Positions 17,122-25,461 of a stretch of 64,000 nt of DNA are shown piece by piece. A model generated the notes under the pieces. That model saw nothing but the letters and a program-made list of their open reading frames with translations, had not been told where the DNA came from and ran no database searches. Made by a program: the position numbers and the translations under genes. How positions within the stretch are numbered: the stretch's first letter is position 1; every line of letters starts with the position of its first letter. Source of the DNA: Thalassotalea fonticola (GTDB lineage Bacteria > Pseudomonadota > Gammaproteobacteria > Enterobacterales > Alteromonadaceae). Location of the stretch: positions 3,472,001 to 3,536,000 of the forward strand of contig NZ_CP136600.1 in the NCBI RefSeq assembly GCF_032911225.1. The letters are read 5' to 3'.

Positions 17122-18369
17122 TTATTTTAAAGAAGACATATATTCAGCAACTGCAGCAATATCAGCATCAGTTAATTTTGCGGCAATGTTTACCATCATT
17201 GAATTCATATCATTATGACGAGTACCATCGCGGAATTTAGCAAGCTGCGATTTCAAGTAATCTACATTTTGGTTGCTAACGGCAGGGAATCCAGCTAGTG
17301 CTGCGCCTTTACCGTCAGTACCATGACAGGCGATACAAGCAGTGATTGCTCGAGTCGCGTCACCGCCTTGGTATAATTCCATGCCAACTTTATTCGTTTC
17401 TGTTGTCGATACTCTAGCTTTTTGGCTAGCAAAGTAAGCCGCTAAGTCTTGCATATCTGTTGGTGATAAAGCCGCGACCATACCTGCCATTACTGGATCG
17501 TTACGTCCTTCAGGGCCTGCTTTAAAATCAGCTAACTGTTTAGCAAGGTAGTTTTCATGTTGGCCAGCCAAATTAGGATACATAGCAACTAAGGCATTAC
17601 CGTCTGCGCCGTGACATGATGCACACATTGCCGCTTTAGCTTTACCTGCTTCAACATCACCAATAAATGTTAGTTTTGCAGCAGAAGGCTTTTTAGCCGC
17701 CACTGTGGCTACCGCTGCAGGGTCTTTAAAGTAAGCACCTAAATCAGCAACATCTTGCTCAGTTAAGTTTTTAGCAACAACATTCATTGAAACGTTAGTG
17801 CGTGTTTCATCTTTAAATGCATTTAATTGTTTTGCTATGTATTCAGGATGTTGCTTAGAAAGATTAGGGTTAATCAGCACATCCGAGTTACCTTCTTTAC
17901 CATGACAAGCGACACAAGCAGTGATACCGCGAGCAGTATCACCATTTTCGTACAAACTTTTACCTGTTGCTGCGTCAGCAACCATGGTTGGCGTTGCTAA
18001 GGTAGCGGGTGCCGGCGTTGCAGATGTTGAAGAAGAATCTGTTGCTGCTGTTGCACTTTCACCACTACGGCTGAACGTTGCAAAGTAAGCTGCTATATCA
18101 CTCATATCTTGATCAGATAAACCAGCAGCCATCGGTGCCATAACAGGGTCTTTACGAGAGCCATCTTTAAATGCTTTTAATTGCTTTGCAATGTAATCAG
18201 CATGCTGGCCAGCCAGGTTAGGGTAAGCATCCGCAATACCAATACCATTTGCACCGTGACAACCCGCACAAACGGCTGCTTTAGTTTTGCCTGCTGTCGC
18301 ATCGCCTGCAGCAAATGCATTGCCTAATAACCCGCAACCTAATATTGCTGAAATAATGATTTTTTTCAT
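17122..18369 (-). CDS. Tetraheme c-type cytochrome (duplicated cytochrome c4)
   Basis: The protein has a signal peptide (MKKIIISAILGCGLLGNAFA) and four class I cytochrome c domains, each with its own CxxCH heme site: CAGCH at residues 34-38, then CVACH, CASCH and CIACH. Each carries a distal Met candidate (PVMAPMAAGL, SMNVVAKNL, PVMAGMVAAL, NSMMVNIAAKL). Cytochrome c4 normally has two such domains; at 415 residues this is two c4 units in tandem, joined by a low-complexity Ala/Thr/Ser linker near residues 105-130. It should carry electrons in the periplasm, likely from the bc1 complex to terminal oxidases. Its place beside engB and polA matches the c4 locus of other gammaproteobacteria. Confidence 0.9.
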   Translation of the reverse strand: MKKIIISAILGCGLLGNAFAAGDATAGKTKAAVCAGCHGANGIGIADAYPNLAGQHADYIAKQLKAFKDGSRKDPVMAPMAAGLSDQDMSDIAAYFATFSRSGESATAATDSSSTSATPAPATLATPTMVADAATGKSLYENGDTARGITACVACHGKEGNSDVLINPNLSKQHPEYIAKQLNAFKDETRTNVSMNVVAKNLTEQDVADLGAYFKDPAAVATVAAKKPSAAKLTFIGDVEAGKAKAAMCASCHGADGNALVAMYPNLAGQHENYLAKQLADFKAGPEGRNDPVMAGMVAALSPTDMQDLAAYFASQKARVSTTETNKVGMELYQGGDATRAITACIACHGTDGKGAALAGFPAVSNQNVDYLKSQLAKFRDGTRHNDMNSMMVNIAAKLTDADIAAVAEYMSSLK

Positions 18370-18630
18370 AGATGTTCTGCCTGTTAATACCGTGGAATTC
18401 AGTTTTATACTGATTATTCCCTTTAAAAGCGCTTTTTACTAAGTGATCTGAAACGTTAAAGCAAAGTTTAATGTTTTCAGTTTACCTAGAGTGATAAAAA
18501 ATTTACGCTATTTTACACAATTCCCACGTTTGTGTAATGGTTAATGGCTAATTTTCGACAAAAAGATTAGTTTATTGCCTTTGTGACCCCGATTACAAAA
18601 AAACACTGCCTCAAATTGTTAAAAACAGGA

Positions 18631-18636
18631 TATAAT
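18631..18636 (+). promoter_or_regulatory. Candidate -10 element of engB
   Basis: A perfect TATAAT lies 20 bp before the engB ATG, but no good -35 is visible 16-18 bp upstream. The transcript leader would be only about 13 bases. The rest of the 286-bp divergent gap shows nothing else recognisable. Confidence 0.4.
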
Positions 18637-18655
18637 TGAATAAGTTATTTTATTT

Positions 18656-19345
18656 ATGTTTTTATTTATGGTGGATCCCGCTTTGACAACTCCTCTGGTT
18701 AATTTACATGTTGCCAAATTTGAGCTTAGTGCTCCTGACATTCGTCGACTTCCCGCTGACAGCGGTATTGAGGTTGCGTTTGCCGGTCGTTCTAATGCGG
18801 GTAAATCTAGTGCTTTAAACACACTAACGAATCAGAAAGCTTTAGCCCGAACAAGTAAAACCCCAGGTCGTACCCAGTTGATTAATGTTTTTGATATTCG
18901 AGAAAACCGTCGATTAATTGATTTGCCAGGTTACGGGTTTGCTAAAGTTCCTTTAGAAATGAAGAAAAAATGGCAAAAAGCATTAGCTGAATATTTAGAA
19001 AAGCGGATGAGCTTAAAAGGTTTGGTCTTATTAATGGATATTCGTCATCCGCTAAAAGATTTAGATGTAGACTTAATCAACTGGGCCAATGATTGTCAGT
19101 TGCCAACTTTAGTTTTATTAACTAAGGCTGACAAATTAAAACCCGGTAAACGAAATTCTGAAGTACTACAAGTTCGCAAGAAATGTGTGACTATGCATGA
19201 CAATATCAAAGTCCAAGCATTCTCATCATTAACTAAAGTTGGATTAGAACAGGCTACTGCCGCCATTAGTGACTGGTTTATCAATATCGAACATCAAGAA
19301 TTGGTCGATATTGAAGATGAAGAAGAATTCGACGAAAACGAGTAA
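18656..19345 (+). CDS. engB: Ribosome biogenesis GTPase EngB (YihA/YsxC)
   Basis: This essential GTPase acts in late assembly of the 50S ribosomal subunit. The 229-residue protein has G1 GRSNAGKSS at residues 44-52, G2 TPGRTQ, G3 DLPGYG and G4 LTKADK. The start is uncertain: ATG codons at 18656 and 18668 are both in frame and neither has a clear Shine-Dalgarno; E. coli EngB begins close to the residue following the second. The acidic C-terminal tail ([12 protein letters not shown]) is longer than in E. coli. It is convergent with polA, with a 957-bp gap that holds the twin sRNA-like units. Confidence 0.96.
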   Translation: MFLFMVDPALTTPLVNLHVAKFELSAPDIRRLPADSGIEVAFAGRSNAGKSSALNTLTNQKALARTSKTPGRTQLINVFDIRENRRLIDLPGYGFAKVPLEMKKKWQKALAEYLEKRMSLKGLVLLMDIRHPLKDLDVDLINWANDCQLPTLVLLTKADKLKPGKRNSEVLQVRKKCVTMHDNIKVQAFSSLTKVGLEQATAAISDWFINIEHQELVDIEDEEEFDENE

Positions 19346-19364
19346 TTTAAAACTTATTTCTTAC

Positions 19365-19389
19365 AAAGAGCCTAACGGCTCTTTTTTTT
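19365..19389 (+). terminator. Terminator of engB
   Basis: AGAGCC, loop TAAC and GGCTCT (19367-19382), followed by seven or more T, form an intrinsic terminator 20 bp after the engB stop. Confidence 0.9.
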
Positions 19390-19586
19390 GCCTCGGATAG
19401 TCTATATTGAAAAATGCACTAATACTCAATGTATGTTGTTAGGACAATGTAGGGAACATTTGCTGAAGAGTAATTTTTTGTTTTTACTTCAAGGATGAAA
19501 ATCACCAAGAAGGGTATTAAATTTGTAAAGTAGGGTGCAGCAATAGCAACTTAATTATGTATTGAAACTGCCCATATATTTCAGGC

Positions 19587-19676
19587 AAAAAAAAACCAAC
19601 GTCAAGGACGTTGGTTAGAAAGCTTATGGGGAAGCTAGAAAACAAAAGTTATTACAACAAGAATTCCGTTAGGAAT
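19587..19676 (-). ncRNA. Candidate small RNA, copy 1 (spf-locus position)
   Basis: On the minus strand a promoter (TTTACA 19711-19706, 17-base spacer, TAATAT 19688-19683) is followed by about 90 bases and a strong intrinsic terminator, AACCAACGTC-loop-GACGTTGGTT (19594-19616) with nine U. The predicted RNA has a 5' hairpin (ATTCC-TAAC-GGAAT), a U-rich Hfq-like stretch (TTTTGTTTT), and a hairpin AGCTT/AAGCT with a C-rich loop (CCCCAT) that could pair with ribosome-binding sites. No ORF is apparent. It lies downstream of polA on the same strand, the exact place and orientation of spf (Spot 42) in E. coli, but the sequence does not look like Spot 42. A second copy lies at 20064-20151. Confidence 0.7.
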
Positions 19677-19682
19677 GAGGCT

Positions 19683-19744
19683 ATATTAGAGTGTTCACTC
19701 TAGTTTGTAAAGTATTTATTCTAAGTTTTATTACATTTTTGTAA
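19683..19744 (-). promoter_or_regulatory. Promoter and operator-like palindromes of sRNA candidate copy 1
   Basis: TTTACA-N17-TAATAT spans 19711-19683. The spacer contains the palindrome TAGAGT-N4-ACTCTA (19687-19702), and TTACA-N4-TGTAA (19731-19744) lies about 20 bp upstream of the -35. Both palindromes recur in copy 2, so regulation by a dimeric factor is likely. Confidence 0.6.
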
Positions 19745-19839
19745 AAAATATGAAATAAATAGGCTTTTTTTCTTAAGTTTTATTTGTCGATTGAATGTTT
19801 ATGTAGTTTTATTACATAAATGCTCGGCTAGTAAAGTGT

Positions 19840-19975
19840 TTGGCAGCAGGTGCTATTCGTGGTCTTGAGGTTAAAGGTGTATTTTTTTATGCTGAAATTT
19901 TAATAAATCTGGCAGTTTTTTCGATTGTTTCCACAATGTCGCGTTACCAAGGTAAAAAATAAGCTTATTTTGTAT
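19840..19975 (-). pseudogene. Degenerate duplicate of the polA 3' end
   Basis: Between the two sRNA-like copies the minus strand matches the end of polA. From TTAAAGG to TTTCCACAAT the spacing is exactly 60 bases in both. The translation IVETIEKTARF corresponds to IVETTEKLVEI of PolA and NTPL to NVPL. The match extends upstream into the HDELIF region, where AAGCTTATTTTT faces GAGCTAATTTTT. In-frame stops and many substitutions show it is non-functional. It marks the unit that was duplicated: polA tail plus downstream sRNA. Confidence 0.7.
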
Positions 19976-20033
19976 TAATGACGAGCGCTGTTTTCTTATA
20001 GTTTTGAATTTTTAAAGAGTGTAGAGAAAATTA

Positions 20034-20049
20034 AATTTAGATCTGACCC
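20034..20049. repeat. GGGTCAGATCTAAATT motif (inverted copy) at the duplication junction
   Basis: The 16-mer, read on the minus strand, is identical to part of 27512-27528, where it precedes the Tag-family gene. It lies at the boundary between sRNA copy 2 and the polA remnant. It may be part of a dispersed short repeat. Confidence 0.5.
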
Positions 20050-20063
20050 TATTTATTTCAGGC

Positions 20064-20151
20064 AAAAAAAACCAACGTCAAGGACGTTGGTTAGAAGCTT
20101 ATGGGGAAGCTAGAAAACAAAAGTTATTACAACAAGAATTCCGTTAGGAAT
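20064..20151 (-). ncRNA. Candidate small RNA, copy 2 (spf-locus position)
   Basis: This copy is nearly identical to copy 1; over about 160 bp only a few bases differ, mainly one A in the T-tract, one base before AAGCTT, and two in the promoter spacer. Its promoter is TTTACA (20186-20181), 17-base spacer, TAATAT (20163-20158). Its terminator is AACCAACGTC-loop-GACGTTGGTT (20070-20092) followed by eight U. It lies about 150 bp downstream of the polA stop, behind the polA terminator, so it should be transcribed independently of polA. Conservation of promoter, C-rich loop and terminator in both copies, while the polA fragment between them has decayed, argues that both copies are functional. Confidence 0.72.
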
Positions 20152-20157
20152 GAGGCT

Positions 20158-20219
20158 ATATTAGAGTGTTAACTCTAGCTTGTAAAGTATTTATTCTAAG
20201 TTTTATTACATTTTTGTAA
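20158..20219 (-). promoter_or_regulatory. Promoter and operator-like palindromes of sRNA candidate copy 2
   Basis: TTTACA-N17-TAATAT (20186-20158) with TAGAGT-N4-ACTCTA (20162-20177) inside the spacer and TTACA-N4-TGTAA (20206-20219) upstream. The N4 of the spacer palindrome differs between copies while the arms are identical, which fits a protein-binding site. Confidence 0.6.
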
Positions 20220-20227
20220 AAAAAATG

Positions 20228-20257
20228 AAAAAAAACAGCATTTATACGCTGTTTTTT
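20228..20257 (-). terminator. Terminator of polA
   Basis: AACAGC (20234-20239), an 8-base loop and GCTGTT (20248-20253) form the stem; on the minus strand a run of eight U follows. It lies about 45 bp after the polA stop and upstream of the sRNA copy 2 promoter. Confidence 0.75.
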
Positions 20258-20302
20258 ATCTGCTTCTGTAACTTTTTGTAATTTTATTACATTTTTGTTT
20301 GT

Positions 20303-23059
20303 TTAATGCGCTTGCTGCCAGTTGTCGCCAGTACCGGCCTCTGAGATTAAAGGCACATTTAATTGCACCGCATTGTCCATAATTTCAACTAATTTTTCGG
20401 TTGTTTCCACAATTATGCTTTCTTCGACTTCAAAAATTAGCTCATCATGTACCTGCATGGTCATTTTTATGCGCGGATCATTATTTTCTATCAGCCATTT
20501 ATCAACTGCGATCATCGCCTTTTTAATAATGTCTGCGGCGGTACCTTGCATAGGCGCATTTATTGCTGCCCGTTCAGCGGCTTTGCGTCTTGCACCGTTT
20601 CTAGATTTAATCTCAGGTAGAAATAGTCTACGGCCAAATAAGGTTTCAACATAGCCTTGTTCAGTCGCTAGTTGTCGGGTATCTTCCATATACTCTAATA
20701 CGCCAGGGTAGCGTTCAAAGTAGGTGTTCATATAGTCTTGTGCTTTACCACGAGCAATGCCTAGCTGCTTGGATAAACCAAACGCAGACATACCGTAAAT
20801 CAAGCCAAAGTTTATTGCCTTAGCACTACGACGGTGATCTGCCGTCACTTGCTCCAATTCGATGTTAAATATTTCAGCGGCAGTTGCTTGGTGAACATCC
20901 CTACCTTCAGCAAATGCAGACAATAGACCCTTATCATTCGATAAGTGCGCCATAATACGCAATTCAATTTGAGAATAATCTATTGCGAGTATTTTATAAC
21001 CGGTTGGAGCTACAAACGCCTGGCGAATTTTTTTGCCTTCTTCACTACGGATAGGAATGTTTTGTAGATTAGGATCGGTTGAAGATAAACGCCCAGTTGC
21101 CGTTACTGCTTGATGATAAGAGGTATGCACTCGTCCAGATTTTTCACTCACCATTAATGGTAATTTATCTGTATAAGTAGATTTTAATTTACTTAAACCA
21201 CGATGCTCAATAATCAATTTAGGCAATGGGTAATCTAAAGCCAGCTCTTGTAAAACTTCTTCAGCTGTAGAGGGAGCACCTTTTGGGGTTTTCTTGATCA
21301 CCGGTATGCCTTGCTCTTCAAACAAAATTGTTTGTAATTGTTTTGGTGAGCTTAAGTTAAAGCTTTTACCGGCAACATTGTGCGCTTGGATTTCTAGTTC
21401 ATCTAAACGCATGCCCAGTTGATGACTTTGTTCGATTAATAAATCAGAATCAATTAGTACACCCGTTTGTTCCATGCGCGCAAGCACCGGCATAAGTGGC
21501 AATTCGATTTCGTTGAAAACTTGCTTTTGCTCGGCTTGTTTAGCTAATTTTGGCCAAATGGCTTGGTGTAAACGTAGAGTAATATCAGCATCTTCGGCGG
21601 CATAATGACCAGCTTGCTCGATATCTATTTGGTTAAAGGTAAGTTGCTTCTTGCCTTTGCCGGCAATATCTTCAAAGTGTACGGTTTTGTAGCCTAGGTA
21701 TTTCTCAGCCAAGGCGTCCATGTTATGGCGAGTAGACACGCTGTTTAAACAATAGGACTCAAGCATAGTATCAAAACCAATACCTTGAATTGTTATGCCA
21801 TAATGACTTAACACATTGGTATCATATTTTAAATTCTGCCCGATCTTCAAAATTTTGCTGCTTTCTAATAATGGCTTAAATTGTTCTAATACCCAATCGA
21901 GTTCTAATTGCTCTGGAGCATCGATATAATCATGAGTAAGTGGCACATAAGCTGCTTTTCCAGCTTCAATAGCAAATGACAAGCCTACTAATTTGGCTTC
22001 CATATAGTTGACACTAGTGGTTTCAGTATCAAAGGCAAATTCGTTACAAGCGTTTAATTTATCCAACCAGGTTTGTAAATCTGCTTTGCTTAAAATGATG
22101 TCGTATGAACTTTCAATGGCGTCAGGCAATTCATCTTCTTCGTCAACTTCTGTTTCTTGTGCTGCACTTTTTGCTGTTGGGTTATCACTTGTCGTATTGC
22201 CTTTATCAAGATCGGCGAGCAAACGTTTAAGTTCAAACTCGGTATACATTTCACGTAATGTATCGGTATCTGCAGGTATCGCTTCTATTTCATTAATCGG
22301 CTGTTCCAGTTCTACATCCAGCTTGATTGTAGCTAATTCATAAGAAAGCGGTAATTGTTCAAGGGCTGCTCGCAGGTTTTCACCGATTTTACCTTTAACA
22401 GAATCAGCATTGGCAATAACATTGTCTAAGTTTTCATGTGCGGTGAGCCATTTTACTGCGGTTTTAGGGCCGCATTTTTCAACACCAGGGATGTTATCCA
22501 CCTTATCGCCCATTAACGCCAAGTAATCGATTATTTGATCGGGGCGCACGCCAAACTTTTCAATTACACCATCAACATCCATTGCCACATTCGTCATGGT
22601 ATTAATTAAGGTAACATGCTCGGTAACCAACTGTGCCATATCTTTATCGCCGGTTGAAATTACAGTTTCTAAGCCAAGGTTGCTGGCTTGGTCTGCCAAG
22701 GTACCAATAACATCATCTGCCTCTACACCATCTATAACTAATAATGGTAAGCCCATTGCTTTAATGATTTTATGAAGCGGCGCAATCTGGCAGCGTAAGT
22801 CATCAGGCATTGGTGGACGGTTAGCTTTATATTCAGGATATAAATCATTGCGGAAGGTTTTGCCTTTGGCATCAAAAATAACAACGATTTTTCCCGTAGG
22901 ATAATCTTTTTGCAGACTTTTGATCATATTTAATACGCCAGTAATTGCACCGGTGGGATGACCATCTTTTGTCGAAAGCGCTTGTAAATAAGGCACATAA
23001 TAAGCACGAAATAAGTAAGACGAGCCGTCAACGAGAATATAAGGGGAAGATTGAGTCAT
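20303..23059 (-). CDS. polA: DNA polymerase I
   Basis: The enzyme fills gaps and removes RNA primers in replication and repair. The frame opens at 23092, but PolA proteins begin just before the motif LVDGSSYLFRAYY, so the ATG at 23059 (MTQSSPYIL, 918 residues) is chosen. The N-terminal third is the 5'-3' nuclease. The 3'-5' proofreading domain is intact: FDTETTSV (Exo I), NLKYD (Exo II) and YAAEDAD (Exo III). The polymerase motifs are DYSQIELRIMAHLS (A), RRSAKAINFGLIYG (B) and MQVHDELIFE (C). A low-complexity acidic linker separates the nuclease from the Klenow part. Two DnaA-box-like sites lie in the 250 bp upstream, and a decayed copy of its 3' end lies downstream. Confidence 0.97.
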   Translation of the reverse strand: MTQSSPYILVDGSSYLFRAYYVPYLQALSTKDGHPTGAITGVLNMIKSLQKDYPTGKIVVIFDAKGKTFRNDLYPEYKANRPPMPDDLRCQIAPLHKIIKAMGLPLLVIDGVEADDVIGTLADQASNLGLETVISTGDKDMAQLVTEHVTLINTMTNVAMDVDGVIEKFGVRPDQIIDYLALMGDKVDNIPGVEKCGPKTAVKWLTAHENLDNVIANADSVKGKIGENLRAALEQLPLSYELATIKLDVELEQPINEIEAIPADTDTLREMYTEFELKRLLADLDKGNTTSDNPTAKSAAQETEVDEEDELPDAIESSYDIILSKADLQTWLDKLNACNEFAFDTETTSVNYMEAKLVGLSFAIEAGKAAYVPLTHDYIDAPEQLELDWVLEQFKPLLESSKILKIGQNLKYDTNVLSHYGITIQGIGFDTMLESYCLNSVSTRHNMDALAEKYLGYKTVHFEDIAGKGKKQLTFNQIDIEQAGHYAAEDADITLRLHQAIWPKLAKQAEQKQVFNEIELPLMPVLARMEQTGVLIDSDLLIEQSHQLGMRLDELEIQAHNVAGKSFNLSSPKQLQTILFEEQGIPVIKKTPKGAPSTAEEVLQELALDYPLPKLIIEHRGLSKLKSTYTDKLPLMVSEKSGRVHTSYHQAVTATGRLSSTDPNLQNIPIRSEEGKKIRQAFVAPTGYKILAIDYSQIELRIMAHLSNDKGLLSAFAEGRDVHQATAAEIFNIELEQVTADHRRSAKAINFGLIYGMSAFGLSKQLGIARGKAQDYMNTYFERYPGVLEYMEDTRQLATEQGYVETLFGRRLFLPEIKSRNGARRKAAERAAINAPMQGTAADIIKKAMIAVDKWLIENNDPRIKMTMQVHDELIFEVEESIIVETTEKLVEIMDNAVQLNVPLISEAGTGDNWQQAH

Positions 23060-23162
23060 GATATTTTTTATTGTCTTTAAAATTACTGGCAATAGAATGC
23101 CATATATTTGCTGAGTTTGGTATTGGTACTAATCATAAAAAACTATGAATATATCGAGCATC

Positions 23163-23314
23163 TGTGGATAAGTCTGTTGAAGGAATTGCTAAGCCCACCT
23201 GCTACAAAGAAACTTAGCGAGTGTAAAGTGCCTGTAAGGCTTGTTAATTATGATGTTCGGAAGTTACAAATGACCGTTTCTATTTATTATTATTGGTAAA
23301 ATAGATGTGGATAA
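23163..23314. promoter_or_regulatory. Two DnaA-box matches upstream of polA
   Basis: TGTGGATAA, the complement of the strong DnaA box TTATCCACA, occurs at 23163-23171 and 23306-23314, both in the same orientation and within 255 bp of the polA start. The rest of this 500-bp gap (23060-23555) is AT-rich and shows no gene. Confidence 0.4.
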
Positions 23315-23554
23315 TTTTTCCATAAATCCCAAAAGGTAAATACTACTGAGGCTAATTTTTCCTAAATGGGACAATGATACTAGCAGAAAGGTTTTTTAAA
23401 ACAAACGTTTATTTAACATAATATTAATAAAATAAGTTAATTTAAAAGTCGTCTTTTAATTAAAAAAAATGATTGCCCAGTCAAGCAAAGGCTTGCAGCT
23501 AAATTGAGTAAGGAAAACAAGAACTGCAGCTTTTTAGTGGGCAAAATAAAGAAG

Positions 23555-23596
23555 AAAAAAAGCCTGTTTATCCGAATAAAATTCTAATAAACAGGC
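23555..23596 (-). terminator. Terminator of gor
   Basis: GCCTGTTTAT (23562-23571) and ATAAACAGGC (23587-23596) form a perfect 10-bp stem; on the minus strand it is followed by seven U. It lies 25 bp after the gor stop. Confidence 0.9.
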
Positions 23597-23620
23597 GTGT
23601 TGAATTTGCGATCTGGAAAG

Positions 23621-24970
23621 TTAACGCATAGTAACGAATTCTTCAGCTGCAGTTGGGTGAATTGCAACTGTGTTATCAAAATCAGCTTTAGTGGCGCCCA
23701 TTTTTACCGCCACCGCAAAACCTTGTAGCATTTCATCACTACCAAGTCCGATACAATGCATACCGACAATTTTTTCATTTTTTCCTTGGCATATTAATTT
23801 CATTCGACATGGTTGTCTATGCTGAGTAACAGCCGTATACATAGAAGTAAACTGCGATGTGTAAACAGTTATATCTTCATCACCAAATGAAGCGACCGCT
23901 TGCTGCTCAGTTAATCCGATGGTACCAATTGTTGGATGTGAAAATACCACTGTTGGGATCAAGTTGTAATCTAGATGTTCATCGGTTTTACCATTAAATA
24001 AACGCTCAGATAAACGACGCCCTGCCGCGACCGCTACCGGCGTTAACTGTGCACGTCCGGTGTTGTCACCAACAGCATAAATGTTATCTACGCTGGTGTT
24101 TTGGTATTTGTCAGTATCGATAAAACCGCGAGAATTTAACTCTAGGCCTGTCGCATTGATATTGATGTTATCGGTAGCAGGCTCTCGGCCTATGGCCCAA
24201 ATAAGAGCATCAACAGTAATTGCTTCTCCATTTTCCAACTCAAGAGTTAAGCTGTTGTCTTCATTTTTAATGACTTCTTTTGGAGTACAATGAGTTTTAA
24301 GTGTTGGCCCCTCTGCTGCCATGATTTCAACCAAGGTGTCTGACATCATGTCATCAAAATCACGCAATGGTTTATGTTTACGCACTAATAATGTTGTTTC
24401 ACTGCCTAAAGCATTTAATACTCCGGCAATTTCTACAGCAATATAACCCGCGCCAACTACAGCAACGCGTTTAGGTTGTTCAGTTAATTCGAAAAAACCA
24501 TCAGAAGTAATGCCATATTCAGCACCTGGGATATCTGGCACACTAGGGCGCCCGCCCGTAGCAATTAAAATGTTGTCTGCAGTATAGGTTTCGCCATTTA
24601 CTTCAATGGTATTTTTATCAATAAATTTACCAAAACCATTAATAACGGTAACATTATTTTTAGCCAGACCATTGTCATATGACTGATGAATTCGAGAGAT
24701 GTAAGCTTGACGACTCTCAACAAGTTTCGCCCAGTTTAGTTTTCCTGCAGTCAAATCAAAACCGTAGTCTTGAGAGTAATGTACGGCATCGGCAATTTGA
24801 CCGGCATACCACATTACTTTTTTAGGAACACAACCAACATTAACGCAAGTACCACCCAAAGCTTTTGCTTCTATTAATGCGCACTTCTTACCATGCATAG
24901 CAGCACGGTTTATCGAAGCAATTCCGCCACTGCCGGCACCAAGGGCGATATAATCAAAATGTTGACTCAT
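23621..24970 (-). CDS. gor: Glutathione-disulfide reductase
   Basis: This cytoplasmic flavoenzyme reduces oxidised glutathione with NADPH. The 449-residue length matches E. coli Gor (450). It shows the FAD-binding GAGSGGIAS (residues 11-19), the redox-active pair Cys42 and Cys47 in [13 protein letters not shown], the pyridine-nucleotide motif [13 protein letters not shown], the second FAD motif [11 protein letters not shown], and the C-terminal [12 protein letters not shown] that supplies the active-site His and Glu. The start ATG is supported by a direct match of [16 protein letters not shown] to the family N-terminus. It is a single-gene unit with its own terminator. The reductant it makes could feed the peroxiredoxin-glutaredoxin fusion at 48 kb. 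Confidence 0.96.
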   Translation of the reverse strand: MSQHFDYIALGAGSGGIASINRAAMHGKKCALIEAKALGGTCVNVGCVPKKVMWYAGQIADAVHYSQDYGFDLTAGKLNWAKLVESRQAYISRIHQSYDNGLAKNNVTVINGFGKFIDKNTIEVNGETYTADNILIATGGRPSVPDIPGAEYGITSDGFFELTEQPKRVAVVGAGYIAVEIAGVLNALGSETTLLVRKHKPLRDFDDMMSDTLVEIMAAEGPTLKTHCTPKEVIKNEDNSLTLELENGEAITVDALIWAIGREPATDNININATGLELNSRGFIDTDKYQNTSVDNIYAVGDNTGRAQLTPVAVAAGRRLSERLFNGKTDEHLDYNLIPTVVFSHPTIGTIGLTEQQAVASFGDEDITVYTSQFTSMYTAVTQHRQPCRMKLICQGKNEKIVGMHCIGLGSDEMLQGFAVAVKMGATKADFDNTVAIHPTAAEEFVTMR

Positions 24971-24992
24971 GAATAATTCCTAAATAAGAGTT

Positions 24993-25254
24993 ATACCCGC
25001 CACCATTCAAGATGCAGGTTTCAGAGTGCTTGAGCGATTCCAATACAAGGCGCAGTTATGTAGTAATGGTTATTCCCTTACAAATAGCTGCAACGAAGTA
25101 GTGGGATTGCTCAAGCGCTTCTTCGATGGGTTTAAAAGCAATTTATGCCGCGTTATTAAATTGAACAATGGAATAACCATTCTCTAAATTTAATACCTTG
25201 CCTAAATTGCTTTTAACTCCCACTGAAATCCCGCCTTTGAATGGCGGCGGGTAT
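24993..25254. repeat. MITE-like palindromic repeat element
   Basis: The 262-bp segment has related inverted ends: ATACCCGCCACCATTCAA at the left and ATACCCGCCGCCATTCAA (reverse strand) at the right, with further partial matches to TTTCAG. Inside, AATGGTTATTCC (25065-25076) and GGAATAACCATT (25170-25181) form a second perfect inverted pair, and CTTGAGCGATTCC is imperfectly complementary to GGGATTGCTCAAGCGC. It contains no ORF. The design fits a non-autonomous mobile repeat; the remainder of the 491-bp gor-prlC gap shows no gene. Confidence 0.65.
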
Positions 25255-25461
25255 CTATACTAATAATTGTGCTCATTGACACATATTTCAACTATAAGAG
25301 TGAAGTTTCACGATTTTAATTTCAGCAGCACTGTCAATGGTAACGGGTATACATAAATAAAAGCGCCCATAATGGCTTTTTTTTGATTGTTACTTGAATA
25401 ATTCCCTTAAAGCACTTATCTCTAGTAGTATTACTATCTCCCTAACTTTATAAGCAGCATT

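Noticed and set aside
19587..20151. The twin units as Spot 42 itself
   Set aside because: The place and orientation fit, but I do not see the conserved Spot 42 unpaired segments; only the locus is shared as far as I can tell.
23108..23299. A 63-codon plus-strand ORF upstream of polA
   Set aside because: Its composition is unlike a protein, it has no ribosome-binding site, and it overlaps the likely polA promoter.
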